Source: Kribbella catacumbae DSM 19601
Lineage (GTDB): Bacteria; Actinomycetota; Actinomycetes; Propionibacteriales; Kribbellaceae
DNA length: 64,000 nt
Direction of reading: 5' to 3'
Assembly: GCF_000372465.1 (NCBI RefSeq)
Contig: NZ_AQUZ01000017.1
Span: 89,913 to 153,912, forward strand
The notes below the pieces were generated by a model. That model searched no databases. It was not told the origin of the DNA and worked only from the letters and a program-made list of their open reading frames with translations. Position numbers and translations under genes: made by a program. Within the stretch, counting starts at the first letter, position 1; each line of letters opens with the position of its first letter. Shown here in pieces: positions 25,629-34,750 of this stretch.

Positions 25629-27254
25629 TCAGCAGCCGTAACGGTCCTTGGTGTAGTAGCCGTTGACGGCCGTGAGGGTGTGGTCGTAGCAGCCATCGGT
25701 GCCAGTCGATCGGTAGCGGACGGTTTGAGTTCCGGTGGCGTGGCGCTGGTCGCGAGGGACGTTGTAGATCCACGAGGCGCGACCGTCATACGTGTCGGCC
25801 GTACGCCGGTCCGCGAGGGTCACCGGGCCGAGCCGGCTGGTGGTGTGGCTGCGGTCGGCCAGGTCGAGATCGGTGATCACGTCGTACGCGTCGGGGATCG
25901 TTGCGTGCGGCAAGAAGCTGATGTAGCCGTTCTTGCTGTAGGTCAGGTCGGTCCGGTCGACCCGGAGCCCGCTGGTCACGGTGGAGAGGTCACGCCAGGA
26001 CGCTTCGAGAGAGTCGCGGGACTCGCCGGCTTCCCAGACATGCACGCTGCTGTTGGTGAGTGATCGCTCGACCGTGGTGGGGATGCGGCCGGCCGACGTG
26101 TCGACGTACCCGCTGATCTTGAGTGACCGGGAGGCCTTCATTTGCACGGATCCCGCCGTGCCGCTGGAGCCCGTGACGTCATCCGACTTGGTCAGCGGCG
26201 ACACGGAGTACGAGGTCAGCTTGCCGCTCGTCTGCTTCAGGATCGGGTCGGTCCAGACGTGCAGGTTGGGCACGGTGAACCACCCGCTCTGCCCGGCTGG
26301 TACGCCGACCACGTGGACGCGGAACTCGTGCGGCTTGCCGTCGTTGACCAGGCCGGCGAACGGCGTCAGGTCGTAGGTCAAGGGTTTGATGTCGAAGGCG
26401 CGCGGCGCGGGCGACGGGCGCCAGGCGTACGGGTTCGACCAGCCGCCCGAGTAGATGTGCGGATACGGCAACGCGATCCCGGCGAGCTTCCCGTCGATCT
26501 GTACTTCGACCTCCCGGTACGGCGACCCGTCCGGGCACGAGTAGCCCGTCGAGGCCGGCGCCGAGGTGTCCCAGAACTCTTCACACCCGCCGCCGGAGCC
26601 CGTCACGTAGACCTCACCGAGTAGGCGGGAGGTGTTGCGCGGCAACGTCGCAGTACCGACGAGGTCGGAGTCTTCGCGTCGCTGGTCCTGCAAGGGGAGG
26701 ACGGCGGCCGCAGTACGGGCCGCTGGGGCGCCGAGGCCGGTTGGGTAGAAGTCGAGCGTGACGACGATGTCAAAGATGCCGGTGTAGGTCTCGTTGACGA
26801 CGTTGCCGAGCTCCATCACCACGGGCTGGGGAGTGCGGAGCAGAGGGCTGTAGGAGGTGAGGTCCTTCTCGACCTGCCAGCTGATTCCGTCCGCGCTCGG
26901 CTCGGGGGTCGACGTACGGAACACGCCGACGCTGCCGATCGTGATGTGGCCGAGGCGGTCGTACTGGACGCCCTTGACCGAGCCTTGCAGCCGCAGGACG
27001 ACCTTCGACCAGGGGCCGCGGCAGGCGGCCGGCGGGGTGTAGGTGGAGGTGTACGGGTCGAAGTTCTTGAACCCGTTCCGGACGATCTCCACCGAGCAGT
27101 GCCTGGTGTGGGGGACCGCGACCGGCGGCGCCGGCGTCCGGGGATCGGAGTAGTCGGAACCGAACTCCGCCGGCGGCGGGACCGCCGTGGCCGGGGTCAG
27201 GACGCCGAGGAAAAGGACGGACAGTGAGAGCATTGCCACAGACCGTGCGCGCAT
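25629..27254 (-). CDS. secreted peptide-N4-asparagine amidase A (PNGase A)-like protein
   Basis: The 541-residue precursor has a signal peptide (SVAMLSLSVLFLGVLTPATA) and family features of PNGase A: RHCSVEIVRNGFKNFDPY, ACRGPWSKVVLRLQGSVKG, GGCEEFWDTSAP, YREVEVQIDGKLAGIALPYP and IYSGGWSNPYAWRPS. Members release N-glycans from glycoproteins and are known mainly from plants and fungi, with some actinobacteria. ATG 27254 is chosen as the first start giving a proper signal peptide. It converges with asd with a 14-base gap. Confidence 0.82.
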   Translation of the reverse strand: MRARSVAMLSLSVLFLGVLTPATAVPPPAEFGSDYSDPRTPAPPVAVPHTRHCSVEIVRNGFKNFDPYTSTYTPPAACRGPWSKVVLRLQGSVKGVQYDRLGHITIGSVGVFRTSTPEPSADGISWQVEKDLTSYSPLLRTPQPVVMELGNVVNETYTGIFDIVVTLDFYPTGLGAPAARTAAAVLPLQDQRREDSDLVGTATLPRNTSRLLGEVYVTGSGGGCEEFWDTSAPASTGYSCPDGSPYREVEVQIDGKLAGIALPYPHIYSGGWSNPYAWRPSPAPRAFDIKPLTYDLTPFAGLVNDGKPHEFRVHVVGVPAGQSGWFTVPNLHVWTDPILKQTSGKLTSYSVSPLTKSDDVTGSSGTAGSVQMKASRSLKISGYVDTSAGRIPTTVERSLTNSSVHVWEAGESRDSLEASWRDLSTVTSGLRVDRTDLTYSKNGYISFLPHATIPDAYDVITDLDLADRSHTTSRLGPVTLADRRTADTYDGRASWIYNVPRDQRHATGTQTVRYRSTGTDGCYDHTLTAVNGYYTKDRYGC

Positions 27255-27361
27255 GTTGCGGAAACGTAATCGAGATGGTGCCCATGGGCAAGCGAGGACC
27301 ATGGCCACCGCTGGCTCAGACCATTACTGTTCGGTTACTTGACCCCTCGTGGAGGCCAGAC

Positions 27362-29197
27362 ATGAAGCCCGTTGCCGACGGTCCCCAGCTTGCGTTGCTC
27401 AGCAACCGCAAGGAACACCTTGCACAGATGTTCCTCGACCGCGTCGTCTCGACGCCCGATCGCGAGGCCTTCAGGGCGCCAGCCGCCGACGGCTGGCGAT
27501 CCGTGACCTGGCAGGAGACCGAAGACCTTGTACGGCGTCGCGCCGCGGGCCTGGTCGCGCTGGGCCTCCAGCCGGAGGAGCGGGTCGGCCTCGCCGCCAG
27601 CACCCGGCTCGAATGGGTCCAGTGCTATCTGGCCGGCATCCTCGCCGCGGCCGCGACCACCACGATCTACCCGACAACGATGGCCACGGACGTCGCGTAC
27701 ATCGTCGCGGACGCCGAAGTACAGGTCATTTTCGCCGAGGACGCCAGCCAGGTCGACAAGCTGCGCGACCACAAGGCGGAGACCCCTTCCCTGCACAAGG
27801 TGATCCTGATCGACGGCGAGCCTGACGAGCGCGACGGCGATTGGGTCATGACGCTGGCCGCACTCGACGAGCTCGGCGCCAAGCAGCTCGAGGACAATCC
27901 GGAAACGGTCAACGAGCGGATCGCGCAGGTCGAGCCCGAGCATCTCTGCACCCTCGTCTACACCTCCGGCACGACCGGCCGTCCCAAGGGCGTCCGGCTG
28001 CCGCACTCGGTCTGGACCTACGAAGGGGCCGCTGTCGAAGGCATCCGGGTGCTCAGCCCGGACGACCTGCAGCTGCTGTGGCTGCCGCTGTCGCACGTGT
28101 TCGGGCAGGTGCTGCTGGCCGTGCAGTTCCAGATCGGCTTCGCGACCGCGATCGACGGCCGCGTCGACAAGATCGTCGAGAACGCCGCCGTCGTCCAGCC
28201 GACCTTCATGGCCGCCGCGCCCCGCGTCTTCGAGAAGGCGCACGGCCGGATCGTGACGATGATGGAGGCCGAGGGCGGGGTCAAGGCCAAGCTGTTCCAC
28301 TGGGCGTTCGGAGTCGGCGCCAAGGTGTCGTCGCTCCGCCAGCAGGGCAAGGAGCCGGGCGGCGTACTGGCTGCGCAGTACTCGCTGGCCGACAAGCTCG
28401 TACTGTCGAAGATCCGGGCCCGCTTCGGTGGACGGATCCGCTTCTTCGTGTCGGGCTCGGCCGCGCTGGACAAGCACCTGGCCGAGTGGTTCCACGCCGC
28501 CGGGTTGCTGATCCTCGAGGGCTACGGGCTCTCCGAGACGGCCGCCGGGTCGACGCTGAACCGGCCCGACCACTACCGGCTCGGCAGCGTCGGGCCGATC
28601 TTCCCGGCGTCGGAGTTCAAGATCGCCGAGGACGGCGAGATCCTGATCAAGGGCCCCGGCGTGATGAGCGGGTACCACAACCTGCCGGACCAGACCGCCG
28701 ACGTGATCGACGCCGACGGCTGGTTCCACACCGGCGACATCGGTCACTTCGAGGACGAGTTCCTCTTCATCACGGATCGCAAGAAGGACCTCTTCAAGAC
28801 CTCCGGCGGCAAGTACGTCGCGCCGCAGGTGATCGAGGGCCGCTTCAAGATGATCTGCCCGTACGCCAGCCAGTTCCTTGTCCACGGCAACCAGCGCAAC
28901 TTCGTCAGCGCGCTCGTGACCCTGGACCCGGAGGCGATCCAGGGCTGGGCCGACCAGAACGGCTTGGGCGGCAAGTCGTACGCCGAGATCGTCACGTCGG
29001 AGGCCGCCGAGAAACTGGTCCAGGGGTATGTGGACGAACTCAACTCCGGCCTCAACCGCTGGGAAACCATCAAGAAGTTCACCATCCTGGACCGCGACCT
29101 GACGGTCGAGGGCGGGGAGATGACACCTAGCCTGAAGCTGAAGCGCAAGTACGTCGAAACGACCTACGGGGATCTTCTCGACAAGATGTACGACTGA
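27362..29197 (+). CDS. long-chain acyl-CoA synthetase (AMP-binding, FadD15-like)
   Basis: The 611-residue adenylate-forming enzyme has the P-loop YTSGTTGRPKG at residues 200-210, GYGLSETAAGST (A5), WFHTGDIG (A7) and ITDRKKDLFKTSGGKYVAP (A8). It activates fatty acids to acyl-CoA through an acyl-AMP. The ATG has GTGGAGG ten bases upstream. It is divergent from the PNGase gene, and no other lipid gene is adjacent, so its specific chain length is not predicted. Confidence 0.9.
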   Translation: MKPVADGPQLALLSNRKEHLAQMFLDRVVSTPDREAFRAPAADGWRSVTWQETEDLVRRRAAGLVALGLQPEERVGLAASTRLEWVQCYLAGILAAAATTTIYPTTMATDVAYIVADAEVQVIFAEDASQVDKLRDHKAETPSLHKVILIDGEPDERDGDWVMTLAALDELGAKQLEDNPETVNERIAQVEPEHLCTLVYTSGTTGRPKGVRLPHSVWTYEGAAVEGIRVLSPDDLQLLWLPLSHVFGQVLLAVQFQIGFATAIDGRVDKIVENAAVVQPTFMAAAPRVFEKAHGRIVTMMEAEGGVKAKLFHWAFGVGAKVSSLRQQGKEPGGVLAAQYSLADKLVLSKIRARFGGRIRFFVSGSAALDKHLAEWFHAAGLLILEGYGLSETAAGSTLNRPDHYRLGSVGPIFPASEFKIAEDGEILIKGPGVMSGYHNLPDQTADVIDADGWFHTGDIGHFEDEFLFITDRKKDLFKTSGGKYVAPQVIEGRFKMICPYASQFLVHGNQRNFVSALVTLDPEAIQGWADQNGLGGKSYAEIVTSEAAEKLVQGYVDELNSGLNRWETIKKFTILDRDLTVEGGEMTPSLKLKRKYVETTYGDLLDKMYD

Positions 29198-29234
29198 TCT
29201 CGCTGAGGTTCTCCCCACGCCGGCTCCGCCGTCC

Positions 29235-29309
29235 GCTCCTGCGTCGCGTTCGCTAGCTCCCACCCGCCCCGGGTGCGCGGGCTCCTTCGTCGCCCGCTTG
29301 GTGAAGGCG
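29235..29309. repeat. dispersed GCTCCTGCGTCGC-type repeats, reverse orientation
   Basis: GCTCCTGCGTCGC at 29235-29247 and a longer copy at 29281-29308 (GCTCCTTCGTCGCCCGC, then TTGGTGAAGGC) are reverse-complement relatives of the four copies at 39604-40016. The longer copy differs from them at only a few positions over 28 bases. Confidence 0.65.
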
Positions 29310-29924
29310 TTGGGGCGCGGGCCGGCGCGGCGGGGTTGATGTGGTTTGCGTTGTCTCGGTGGGGCGGCCCGGTGTGGTGTGGCCAGCTTCGTGTGCTGCG
29401 GCTGGTTGTTGCCCACCCCTTCCCCGCGGCCCATCTGCCGAGGCCGGCGGGCGGGGGTGGGTGCGGGTCAAGGGTCGGAGATCCTGGAGGGACGCCGTAG
29501 GCGCCCTTGATGCGTGCCGTTCCGGGCAGTCCCTTTCATGGTTGCTAGCGGGCGATGCGGGAACCCACAGGCAGACGGGTGGCCCGGGCAACCGGGCGAG
29601 GCGGGGTAGCCGGCCGTTCCGGTGGGGCGTGTACCAACGGGGTGTCGAGCGTTGACGGCGAGTTCTGCTCTCTTCGACCCGGCACCCCTGTCGGCATGTG
29701 CGCGTCAAGCCAAGGGACGCGCCCAGAACACAGCGAAGCGGAGTGGCGGGCAGGCGTCCCGCCCTGTGGTGGCGGCGCGCTTTCGGGCCCTGGTGGGGCC
29801 CGTCTTGAAGACGTAGAGAAAGTTGTCAGGTATCTGCAGATCGCTGACCATCTAGGTCGCAGCCGGTTCTCGACGACGCAGGATGTCTAAGAGCCTGTTG
29901 GGAGATGGGTCTGGGGTTCGCGTT

Positions 29925-30028
29925 GTGTCCCGACCGACAGGAAGTAGTGCCAGTTCTGCGGCCGGCCGCGGCCTGCGTGAGCGTGGCGCGCGGCCGAACG
30001 GTCGACTACTTCCTGTCGCTCGGTACAC
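29925..30028. repeat. inverted-repeat element with CCCGACCGACAGGA core, copy 1
   Basis: Arms of 24 bases at 29925-29948 and 30005-30028 match at 22 of 24 positions around a 56-base centre. The arm core CCCGACCGACAGGA plus TAGT is shared with the element at 39751-39842. It would form a long hairpin in RNA or single-stranded DNA. Confidence 0.75.
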
Positions 30029-30243
30029 AATCGGCCGCTGCCGAGCCAATTCGCAAAGGCTCCTAAATGGGCAGCACGGCAAAGAACTCCGGCGCGGCCA
30101 TTGCCGCGAAGCCAGCTTGAAGGCGCCCTGGGCAGGATCGAGCTAGGGGCGTGGGCAAGGGCAGCGGCCCCGGAACGCCTGTCTTCAGGGCAGCGGGACG
30201 AGCGACGCAGGAGCGAGGTAGCTGGGGGTGGGCGAATCGCGCA

Positions 30244-30947
30244 TCACTCGTTCTCGCGGGCCGATCCCGGGCCGTTGCGGGCCTGCGACCAGGTCAGGCG
30301 CTGTGGGTTCCAGGTTGCGGTGTTCGAGTTCTTGTCGAGTGCGGGGTCGATGAAGGTTGCGACGAGTTCTGCTGCGGTCTTGGCAGTGAAGGGTTCGGCT
30401 ACTGGTACGCCTTTGGCGGTCTGGGAGTAGGTCCGGGTCCAGTCGGCGGGGATGTCGAAGTGCCCGAACGGATCGATGTCGCTGAGGTTCTGTTTGGCGG
30501 CGATCGCGGTCCGTAGCTCGTGCAGGTCCACTGTCTGGGTGTGCGCCAGCACGACGAGCCGGGCTGGTTGTCGCCGAGGCCGGTGGGCGTGGAGCGGATG
30601 AGCCGGAACGTGAGATGGTCACCGAGGTCGACGTCAACCAGCTCGGTCAGTGCTCTCTCAGCCTCGGCGAGATTGGTCGCGTGCTGCGCTGCGAGGTCCA
30701 TGTCCTTGGTGGCGCGCGAACGGGGCACGCGGGCGAGCATGCTCATCCCGCCCTTGAGTAGCCACTCGGACTGCTCGCCGTGGGCGAAGACGCGCGAGAG
30801 GAATCGGTCGAAGCGAGCCTGCCGGATCTTGGCGTCGACGCTGGCGGCGCTGACTCCGGGGCCTGCGTGCTGCGCGGCCTTCTTCGCGGCGTCCTTGATC
30901 GCCAGCTCCAGGGATCGCCAGCTGGCGTAGCCCTCGTGCTCAGTTAC
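30244..30947 (-). pseudogene. AbiEii-type nucleotidyltransferase toxin, broken
   Basis: The N-terminal part reads RFDRFLSRVFAHGEQSEWLLKGG then MSMLARVPRSRATKDMDLA, the KGG and R-x-T-x-D-x-D/L nucleotidyltransferase motifs. After about 30550 the frame shifts and continues as LAHTQTVDLHELRTAIAAK and ADWTRTYSQTAKG to a stop at 30244. Some 70 residues expected between (VDLVVG-like strand, KVCATYE and KDLVDL) are missing. The expected start lies next to the antitoxin stop, but the codon there is GTA at 30947-30945, not GTG. The toxin is therefore probably dead twice over. Confidence 0.7.
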
Positions 30948-31594
30948 GGTCCCCCTTCCGGGCTGACGCCAGCCAGCTCGAACAGGTCGTTTGCCAGGGA
31001 GATGCCGTCGCTCCGGCGCTGCGCTGCGATGGGGTCGAGGTAAGACGCGAGCCGGCCGGGTGCCACGAGCTTGTCGGCGCGCACCGCGTCCCGTACGGCG
31101 CCGGCGACCAAAGACAGGTCGGTCCCGAGCTCGACCAGGTCCGCGATCGTTCGCTCGACCGTCAGGGTGGGGAGTCCATCGACGGGGATCACCTCGTCAC
31201 GGGTCAGTCGCCGGATGCGCAGGCGCACGCCGGCAAGACGGGTTCCTTTGCGGGCAGGCACCATGAAGTCGAAGCCGTCGAGGAAGTAGTCACCGACATC
31301 GTGAATGATCGCCGCCGTGATGCCAGCCGCCACAATCGATGCGACGCTGGCCCCGGTGCGGGGTGCGATCGCTCCACCAAGGGCCAGCCAGGTTGCGTAG
31401 ATCGCCTCGTGATCCTGTGGTGGCGCTCCGGCCATGCGGTACACGCCCTGTGCCACACGCTCGAGCGCACCGGCCGACGCCATCCGGGAGAGCTGCTTGC
31501 GGGAGACGCCGGCGTCCTCGGCCTGGGCGGTAGTGACCAGGCCCCACCGGCGTTCCGCGATGGAGCCGAGCCGTACCAGCGTTGAATCCGCCAT
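30944..31594 (-). CDS. AbiEi-type antitoxin/regulator
   Basis: The 216-residue protein has an N-terminal winged HTH of the AbiEi_4 type (WGLVTTAQAEDAGVSRKQLSRMASAGALERVAQGVYRM, seen as AQAEDAGVSRKQLSRM then RVAQGVYRM) followed by a C-terminal domain with LPTLTVERTIADLVELGTD. In type IV AbiE systems it represses the operon and counters the AbiEii toxin. Here the toxin gene next to it is degraded, so the antitoxin may persist only as an orphan regulator. The coding sequence appears intact. Confidence 0.8.
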   Translation of the reverse strand: MADSTLVRLGSIAERRWGLVTTAQAEDAGVSRKQLSRMASAGALERVAQGVYRMAGAPPQDHEAIYATWLALGGAIAPRTGASVASIVAAGITAAIIHDVGDYFLDGFDFMVPARKGTRLAGVRLRIRRLTRDEVIPVDGLPTLTVERTIADLVELGTDLSLVAGAVRDAVRADKLVAPGRLASYLDPIAAQRRSDGISLANDLFELAGVSPEGGP

Positions 31595-31772
31595 AGCAAC
31601 TATTGTACCCAGTTTCGGGGACAAATGTTGTCTCCCCTTGTCTGCAGCCTGGAACGGCGGGACTCCTGACGAGAGCTAACCGGTGTGAGAGATCTGTACG
31701 AGCTGGGCCAGTCGGTGTGGGAGAGATGTTAGGAACCGGTACTCCGGGAGCGGCGGCGCCTAGCGTCGGGAT

Positions 31773-32078
31773 ATGAGCATCTCGATGGATGATCCCGTCC
31801 CGTTATTCGTGCCTACCCGGACCGCCGGGAGCGTCGATGCGGTGGCATTGCAGATCGGCAGGCGCCCAGATGGTGCCCGGGTGGGCATCGCGTTCAGCAG
31901 TCTCGAATTGTTGCGCGAGGCAACTGGGCCGCGACAGGACTGGCTGCGGATGCACGAGGACGACCTCCGCGAGCTACTGGCACAGGTCGGCGTCGAGGTG
32001 ATCCAGCTCGATCCAGTACTGGTCGGCCCCGATGTCAGCGCACCCGCTCCGCAGTTGGTGGGTTCCCATGGCCATTGA
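31773..32078 (+). CDS. SAV_915-family / SseB-like small protein
   Basis: The 101-residue protein reads DDPVPLFVPTRTAGSVDAVAL, RRPDGARVGIAFSS and REATGPRQDWLRMHEDDLRELLAQVGVEVIQLDP, the pattern of the actinobacterial SAV_915 family, related to SseB N-terminal domains. Its function is unknown. The 3' end overlaps the following 45-codon gene by 11 bases, so the two probably form one unit. Confidence 0.72.
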   Translation: MSISMDDPVPLFVPTRTAGSVDAVALQIGRRPDGARVGIAFSSLELLREATGPRQDWLRMHEDDLRELLAQVGVEVIQLDPVLVGPDVSAPAPQLVGSHGH

Positions 32079-32205
32079 GCACTACCGGCACCCGCCAAAG
32101 CGGCGTACGAACAATCTGGACCCCGAGCTGGTGGCGATCATCCGCATCCTGGTGGTGACCGGCGCTCTCGCAGTACTACTGGGCGTCCTGAACCACCTGG
32201 TCTAG
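32068..32205 (+). CDS. small single-pass membrane protein
   Basis: This 45-residue frame starts inside the end of the SAV_915-like gene. It has a basic N-terminal part (HYRHPPKRRTNN) and one membrane helix (IIRILVVTGALAVLLGVLNHL). Overlap with a conserved gene and an intact hydrophobic segment support it being real. No family is recognised. It converges with another tiny membrane-protein gene, and the two stops abut. Confidence 0.5.
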   Translation: MAIEHYRHPPKRRTNNLDPELVAIIRILVVTGALAVLLGVLNHLV

Positions 32206-32349
32206 CTAGGGGAGAAGGTTGCCGGCGTAGAGGCCGATTGCCATTCCGCTGCAGAGGAGTAGTGCGCTGAGGATGAGCTTGTAGCGGAAGGCGGACGCCA
32301 GGCCTGCGATGGCGAGCATCAGGGCCAGTACCCACAACCCGATCGCCAT
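32206..32349 (-). CDS. small membrane protein upstream-linked to the APC transporter
   Basis: The 47-residue frame is nearly all hydrophobic, with two segments: IGLWVLALMLAIAGLASAF and LILSALLLCSGMAIGLYAGN. AAGGAG lies seven bases before the ATG. It follows the APC-type transporter gene by 26 bases on the same strand and could be its small accessory subunit, by analogy with peptides such as KdpF. That role is only inference. Confidence 0.55.
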   Translation of the reverse strand: MAIGLWVLALMLAIAGLASAFRYKLILSALLLCSGMAIGLYAGNLLP

Positions 32350-32375
32350 GGGTCTCCTTGTCGGGGTCGGGGTGG

Positions 32376-34355
32376 TCAGCCGACGTGGATGCCGGGCCGC
32401 AAGGCGGGGTCATCCTCGTGCTGGCGGATGATTTCGCGGACGACCGGAGCGGTGTCGCCGTGGCCGAGGATGAGGTAGCGGAGCAGGTGGGTTAGGGGGT
32501 TGCCCTCGGACCATTCGAAGTGGCAGTGCGGTCGTACGCCGGTGGTGTCGCGCAGTGTCAGCAGGATCGCGGCGATCGCGTTCGGGGCCGCGGGGCTGTC
32601 GGCTCGGAGGATCCGGTGGCCGTCGACGTCGACACCTTCGACACGGAGTACGTCGCTGAACGTGGAGGGGTCGACGACGTTGATCTCCAGGAACATCACG
32701 TCGGCGTGCCCGGGGACCGGGTCCATCGCGCGGACCTCGGCCTCCTTGGCGGTGTACTCGGCGGCATCGCCGGCCTGCCGCCGGTTGGCAATCAGGTTGA
32801 GGGCTCCGTCGTTGCGGATCGAGTCGGTGATGAACTGACGTGCGATGTCGTCGAACTCGATCCGGTCGGCCCGCAGCTCGGTGGTGCGCGCCACCCGGGA
32901 GATCAGCGAGACGACGACGATGCCGGCGATGAACAGGCCGGAGATGGCGATGCCGTCGGGCTTCTCGCGGATGTTCTCGGCCAGGGCGTACAGCAGCACG
33001 AGGGTGAGTACGGTGAAGGCGATCGTCTGACGCCGCTGCCGCCGGTGCCCTGCCGAGACGGTGACGGCGACAGCACCGGAGACCATCATGACCAGGATCC
33101 CGGTCGCGTAGGCACCTGCCTGCGCGTCGACGTCAGCACCGAACGCGATGGTGATCACCACGCTGATGGCCGTGTAGACGAGCACGACCGGCCGTACCGC
33201 GCGACCCCATTCCGGTGCCATCCCGTACGTCGGGAGGTAGCGCGGCACGATGTTGATCAGCCCTGCCATCGCCGACGCGCCTGCGAACCAGAGGATCAGG
33301 ATGCTGCTGATGTCGTACGCCGTACCGAAGATCTCGCCGAGGTGCTCGTGAGCCAGATAGGCCATGGCGCGCCCGTTCGCCGCTCCGCCTGGCTTGAACT
33401 CGTCGGCCGGGATCAGCACGGTGGTGATGAAACTGGTGGCCAGCAAGTAGACGCTCATGATCAGCGCGGCCACGGTGAGAAGCTTCTTGGTGTTGCGGAT
33501 CCGGTCGGCCAGCCGCGCCTTCGCGTCCTGACCGTCGGCGGCGACCAGGGGCATCATGCTGACGCCGGTCTCGAACCCGGACAGCCCGAGAACGAGCAGG
33601 GGGAACGCGATGATCGCTGGCCCGATGACCCCGCTGAAGCCGTCCCGGCCTTCGGTCAGCGCGTCGACCCAGGCGGAGAACGCACCGGCGCCGGTGGCCA
33701 CGTCGTACAGGCCTACCACCACGACGGCAGCGTTGAGTACCAGGAAGATCCCCACCAGCGGGATGGCGACACCGACCGCCTCGCTGAACCCGAGCAGGAA
33801 CACCCCACCGAGGATCAGCAGCAGGACGACGGTGACCGCGACTTCCTGGCCGTGCAGGAAGTCCGGGGTGTAAGGGTTCTCGACCAGGTGGACCGTCGCA
33901 TCAGCCGACGACAGCGTGATGGTGATGATCCACGAGGTCGCCACGAACCCGAGCAGGACCAGCACGAACAGCTTCCCGCGCCAGAACGGCAGCAAGTTCT
34001 CGAGCATGGCGATCGAGCCTTGGCCGTGCGGGCTTTCCTTGGCCACCCGCCGATACATCGGCAACATGCCCAGCAGGGTGAGCGCGACGATGAGGAGGGT
34101 CGCGAGCGGTGACAGCGCTCCGGCGGCGAGTGCCGCGATGCCCGGGAGATAAGACAGCGTGGAGAAGTAGTCGACCCCGGTCAGGCACATGACCTTCCAC
34201 CACGCTTGTGGCGGCGCGTGGCCTTCGCCGGTCTCCGGACCAACCGGCTGGACGCGGTGCTGTAACAGCCAGCCCGCAAGCCCTCGAGCACCAGCCGATT
34301 TATCGCCCGGTCCTCTGACTGTCGCCGGTACTACGTACTCGTCTGACGTTGTCAC
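32376..34355 (-). CDS. APC-superfamily transporter with cytosolic C-terminal domain
   Basis: The 659-residue protein has a soluble N-terminus, about 12 membrane helices, and a soluble C-terminal part of about 180 residues (FDDIARQFITDSIRNDGALN, VMFLEINVVDPSTFSD, HFEWSEGNPLTHLLRYLILGHGDTAP). The membrane core (KVMCLTGVDYFSTLSYLPGI, GSIAMLENLLPFWRGKLFVL, LGLSGFETGVSMMPLV) matches APC-type amino-acid/cation permeases. The substrate is unknown; potassium or amino acids are possible. The GTG start at 34355 is the first in frame. A 47-residue membrane protein follows on the same strand. Confidence 0.78.
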   Translation of the reverse strand: MTTSDEYVVPATVRGPGDKSAGARGLAGWLLQHRVQPVGPETGEGHAPPQAWWKVMCLTGVDYFSTLSYLPGIAALAAGALSPLATLLIVALTLLGMLPMYRRVAKESPHGQGSIAMLENLLPFWRGKLFVLVLLGFVATSWIITITLSSADATVHLVENPYTPDFLHGQEVAVTVVLLLILGGVFLLGFSEAVGVAIPLVGIFLVLNAAVVVVGLYDVATGAGAFSAWVDALTEGRDGFSGVIGPAIIAFPLLVLGLSGFETGVSMMPLVAADGQDAKARLADRIRNTKKLLTVAALIMSVYLLATSFITTVLIPADEFKPGGAANGRAMAYLAHEHLGEIFGTAYDISSILILWFAGASAMAGLINIVPRYLPTYGMAPEWGRAVRPVVLVYTAISVVITIAFGADVDAQAGAYATGILVMMVSGAVAVTVSAGHRRQRRQTIAFTVLTLVLLYALAENIREKPDGIAISGLFIAGIVVVSLISRVARTTELRADRIEFDDIARQFITDSIRNDGALNLIANRRQAGDAAEYTAKEAEVRAMDPVPGHADVMFLEINVVDPSTFSDVLRVEGVDVDGHRILRADSPAAPNAIAAILLTLRDTTGVRPHCHFEWSEGNPLTHLLRYLILGHGDTAPVVREIIRQHEDDPALRPGIHVG

Positions 34356-34510
34356 GCGAGACAGGATGCATGACCTTCGGGTCGAATCCGAATCGGTGTT
34401 AGAAGCGTGTGAGAAGGCCTCGATCCCGTACCGATTGCCGCTAAGGTACGCCGGTGCAGCCAGGATTGTCGCCCTGGACCACGATCGTCGAGGACCCGGC
34501 TGTTGGCCTT

Positions 34511-34741
34511 ACCCTCCTCGGGGTCGCCGAAGACGATCTCCCGCAGGTAGGTCCGCCCGTTGTCGACCTGTTTGCGGTTGCACTCCACGACCGGGCGGAC
34601 GATCGCCATCACCGCGTCGAGTACGTCGGGGATGCTCTCGGCCGCCGACCTGCCTTCTGCGAGCGCTTCGGCGTACGTGGAATTCTGCACCAGCAGGAGG
34701 AGCTCGCCCTTGGTCTTGGCGTAGAGGAACAGCGTGGCACG
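34511..34741 (-). pseudogene. internal fragment of a TetR-family regulator
   Basis: The frame reads ATLFLYAKTKGELLLLVQNS, i.e. the end of a TetR HTH (T-L-F-x-Y-F/A-x-x-K-x-E-L), then IPDVLDAVMAIVRPVVECNR and RTYLREIVFGDPEE from the ligand domain. The first HTH helices are missing because a ligase-like gene begins at 34751 in the other direction. The last 60-odd residues are replaced by unrelated sequence reaching the APC transporter start. Truncation at both ends suggests two rearrangements. Confidence 0.65.
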
Positions 34742-34750
34742 ATGCTTGGT

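Larger units (their letters stand above)
29198..30243. other. gene-poor, repeat-bearing interval
   Basis: About 1 kb without a convincing gene. Translations on both strands are short and low-complexity. It holds copies of the GCGACGCAGGAGC repeat (29235-29247, a full diverged copy at 29281-29308 and a partial one at 30202-30214) and the inverted-repeat element at 29925-30028. A 17-codon frame at about 30067 (MGSTAKNSGAAIAAKPA) has no recognised family. The interval resembles the 39.5-40.0 kb gap, which carries the same two repeat types. Confidence 0.6.

Noticed and set aside
27335..29434. 699-residue minus-strand frame
   Set aside because: Shadow of the acyl-CoA synthetase; no plausible start context and repetitive composition.
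29198..30243. tRNA or rRNA genes in the 1-kb gap
   Set aside because: No cloverleaf, CCA end or conserved rRNA segment was seen by eye on either strand.
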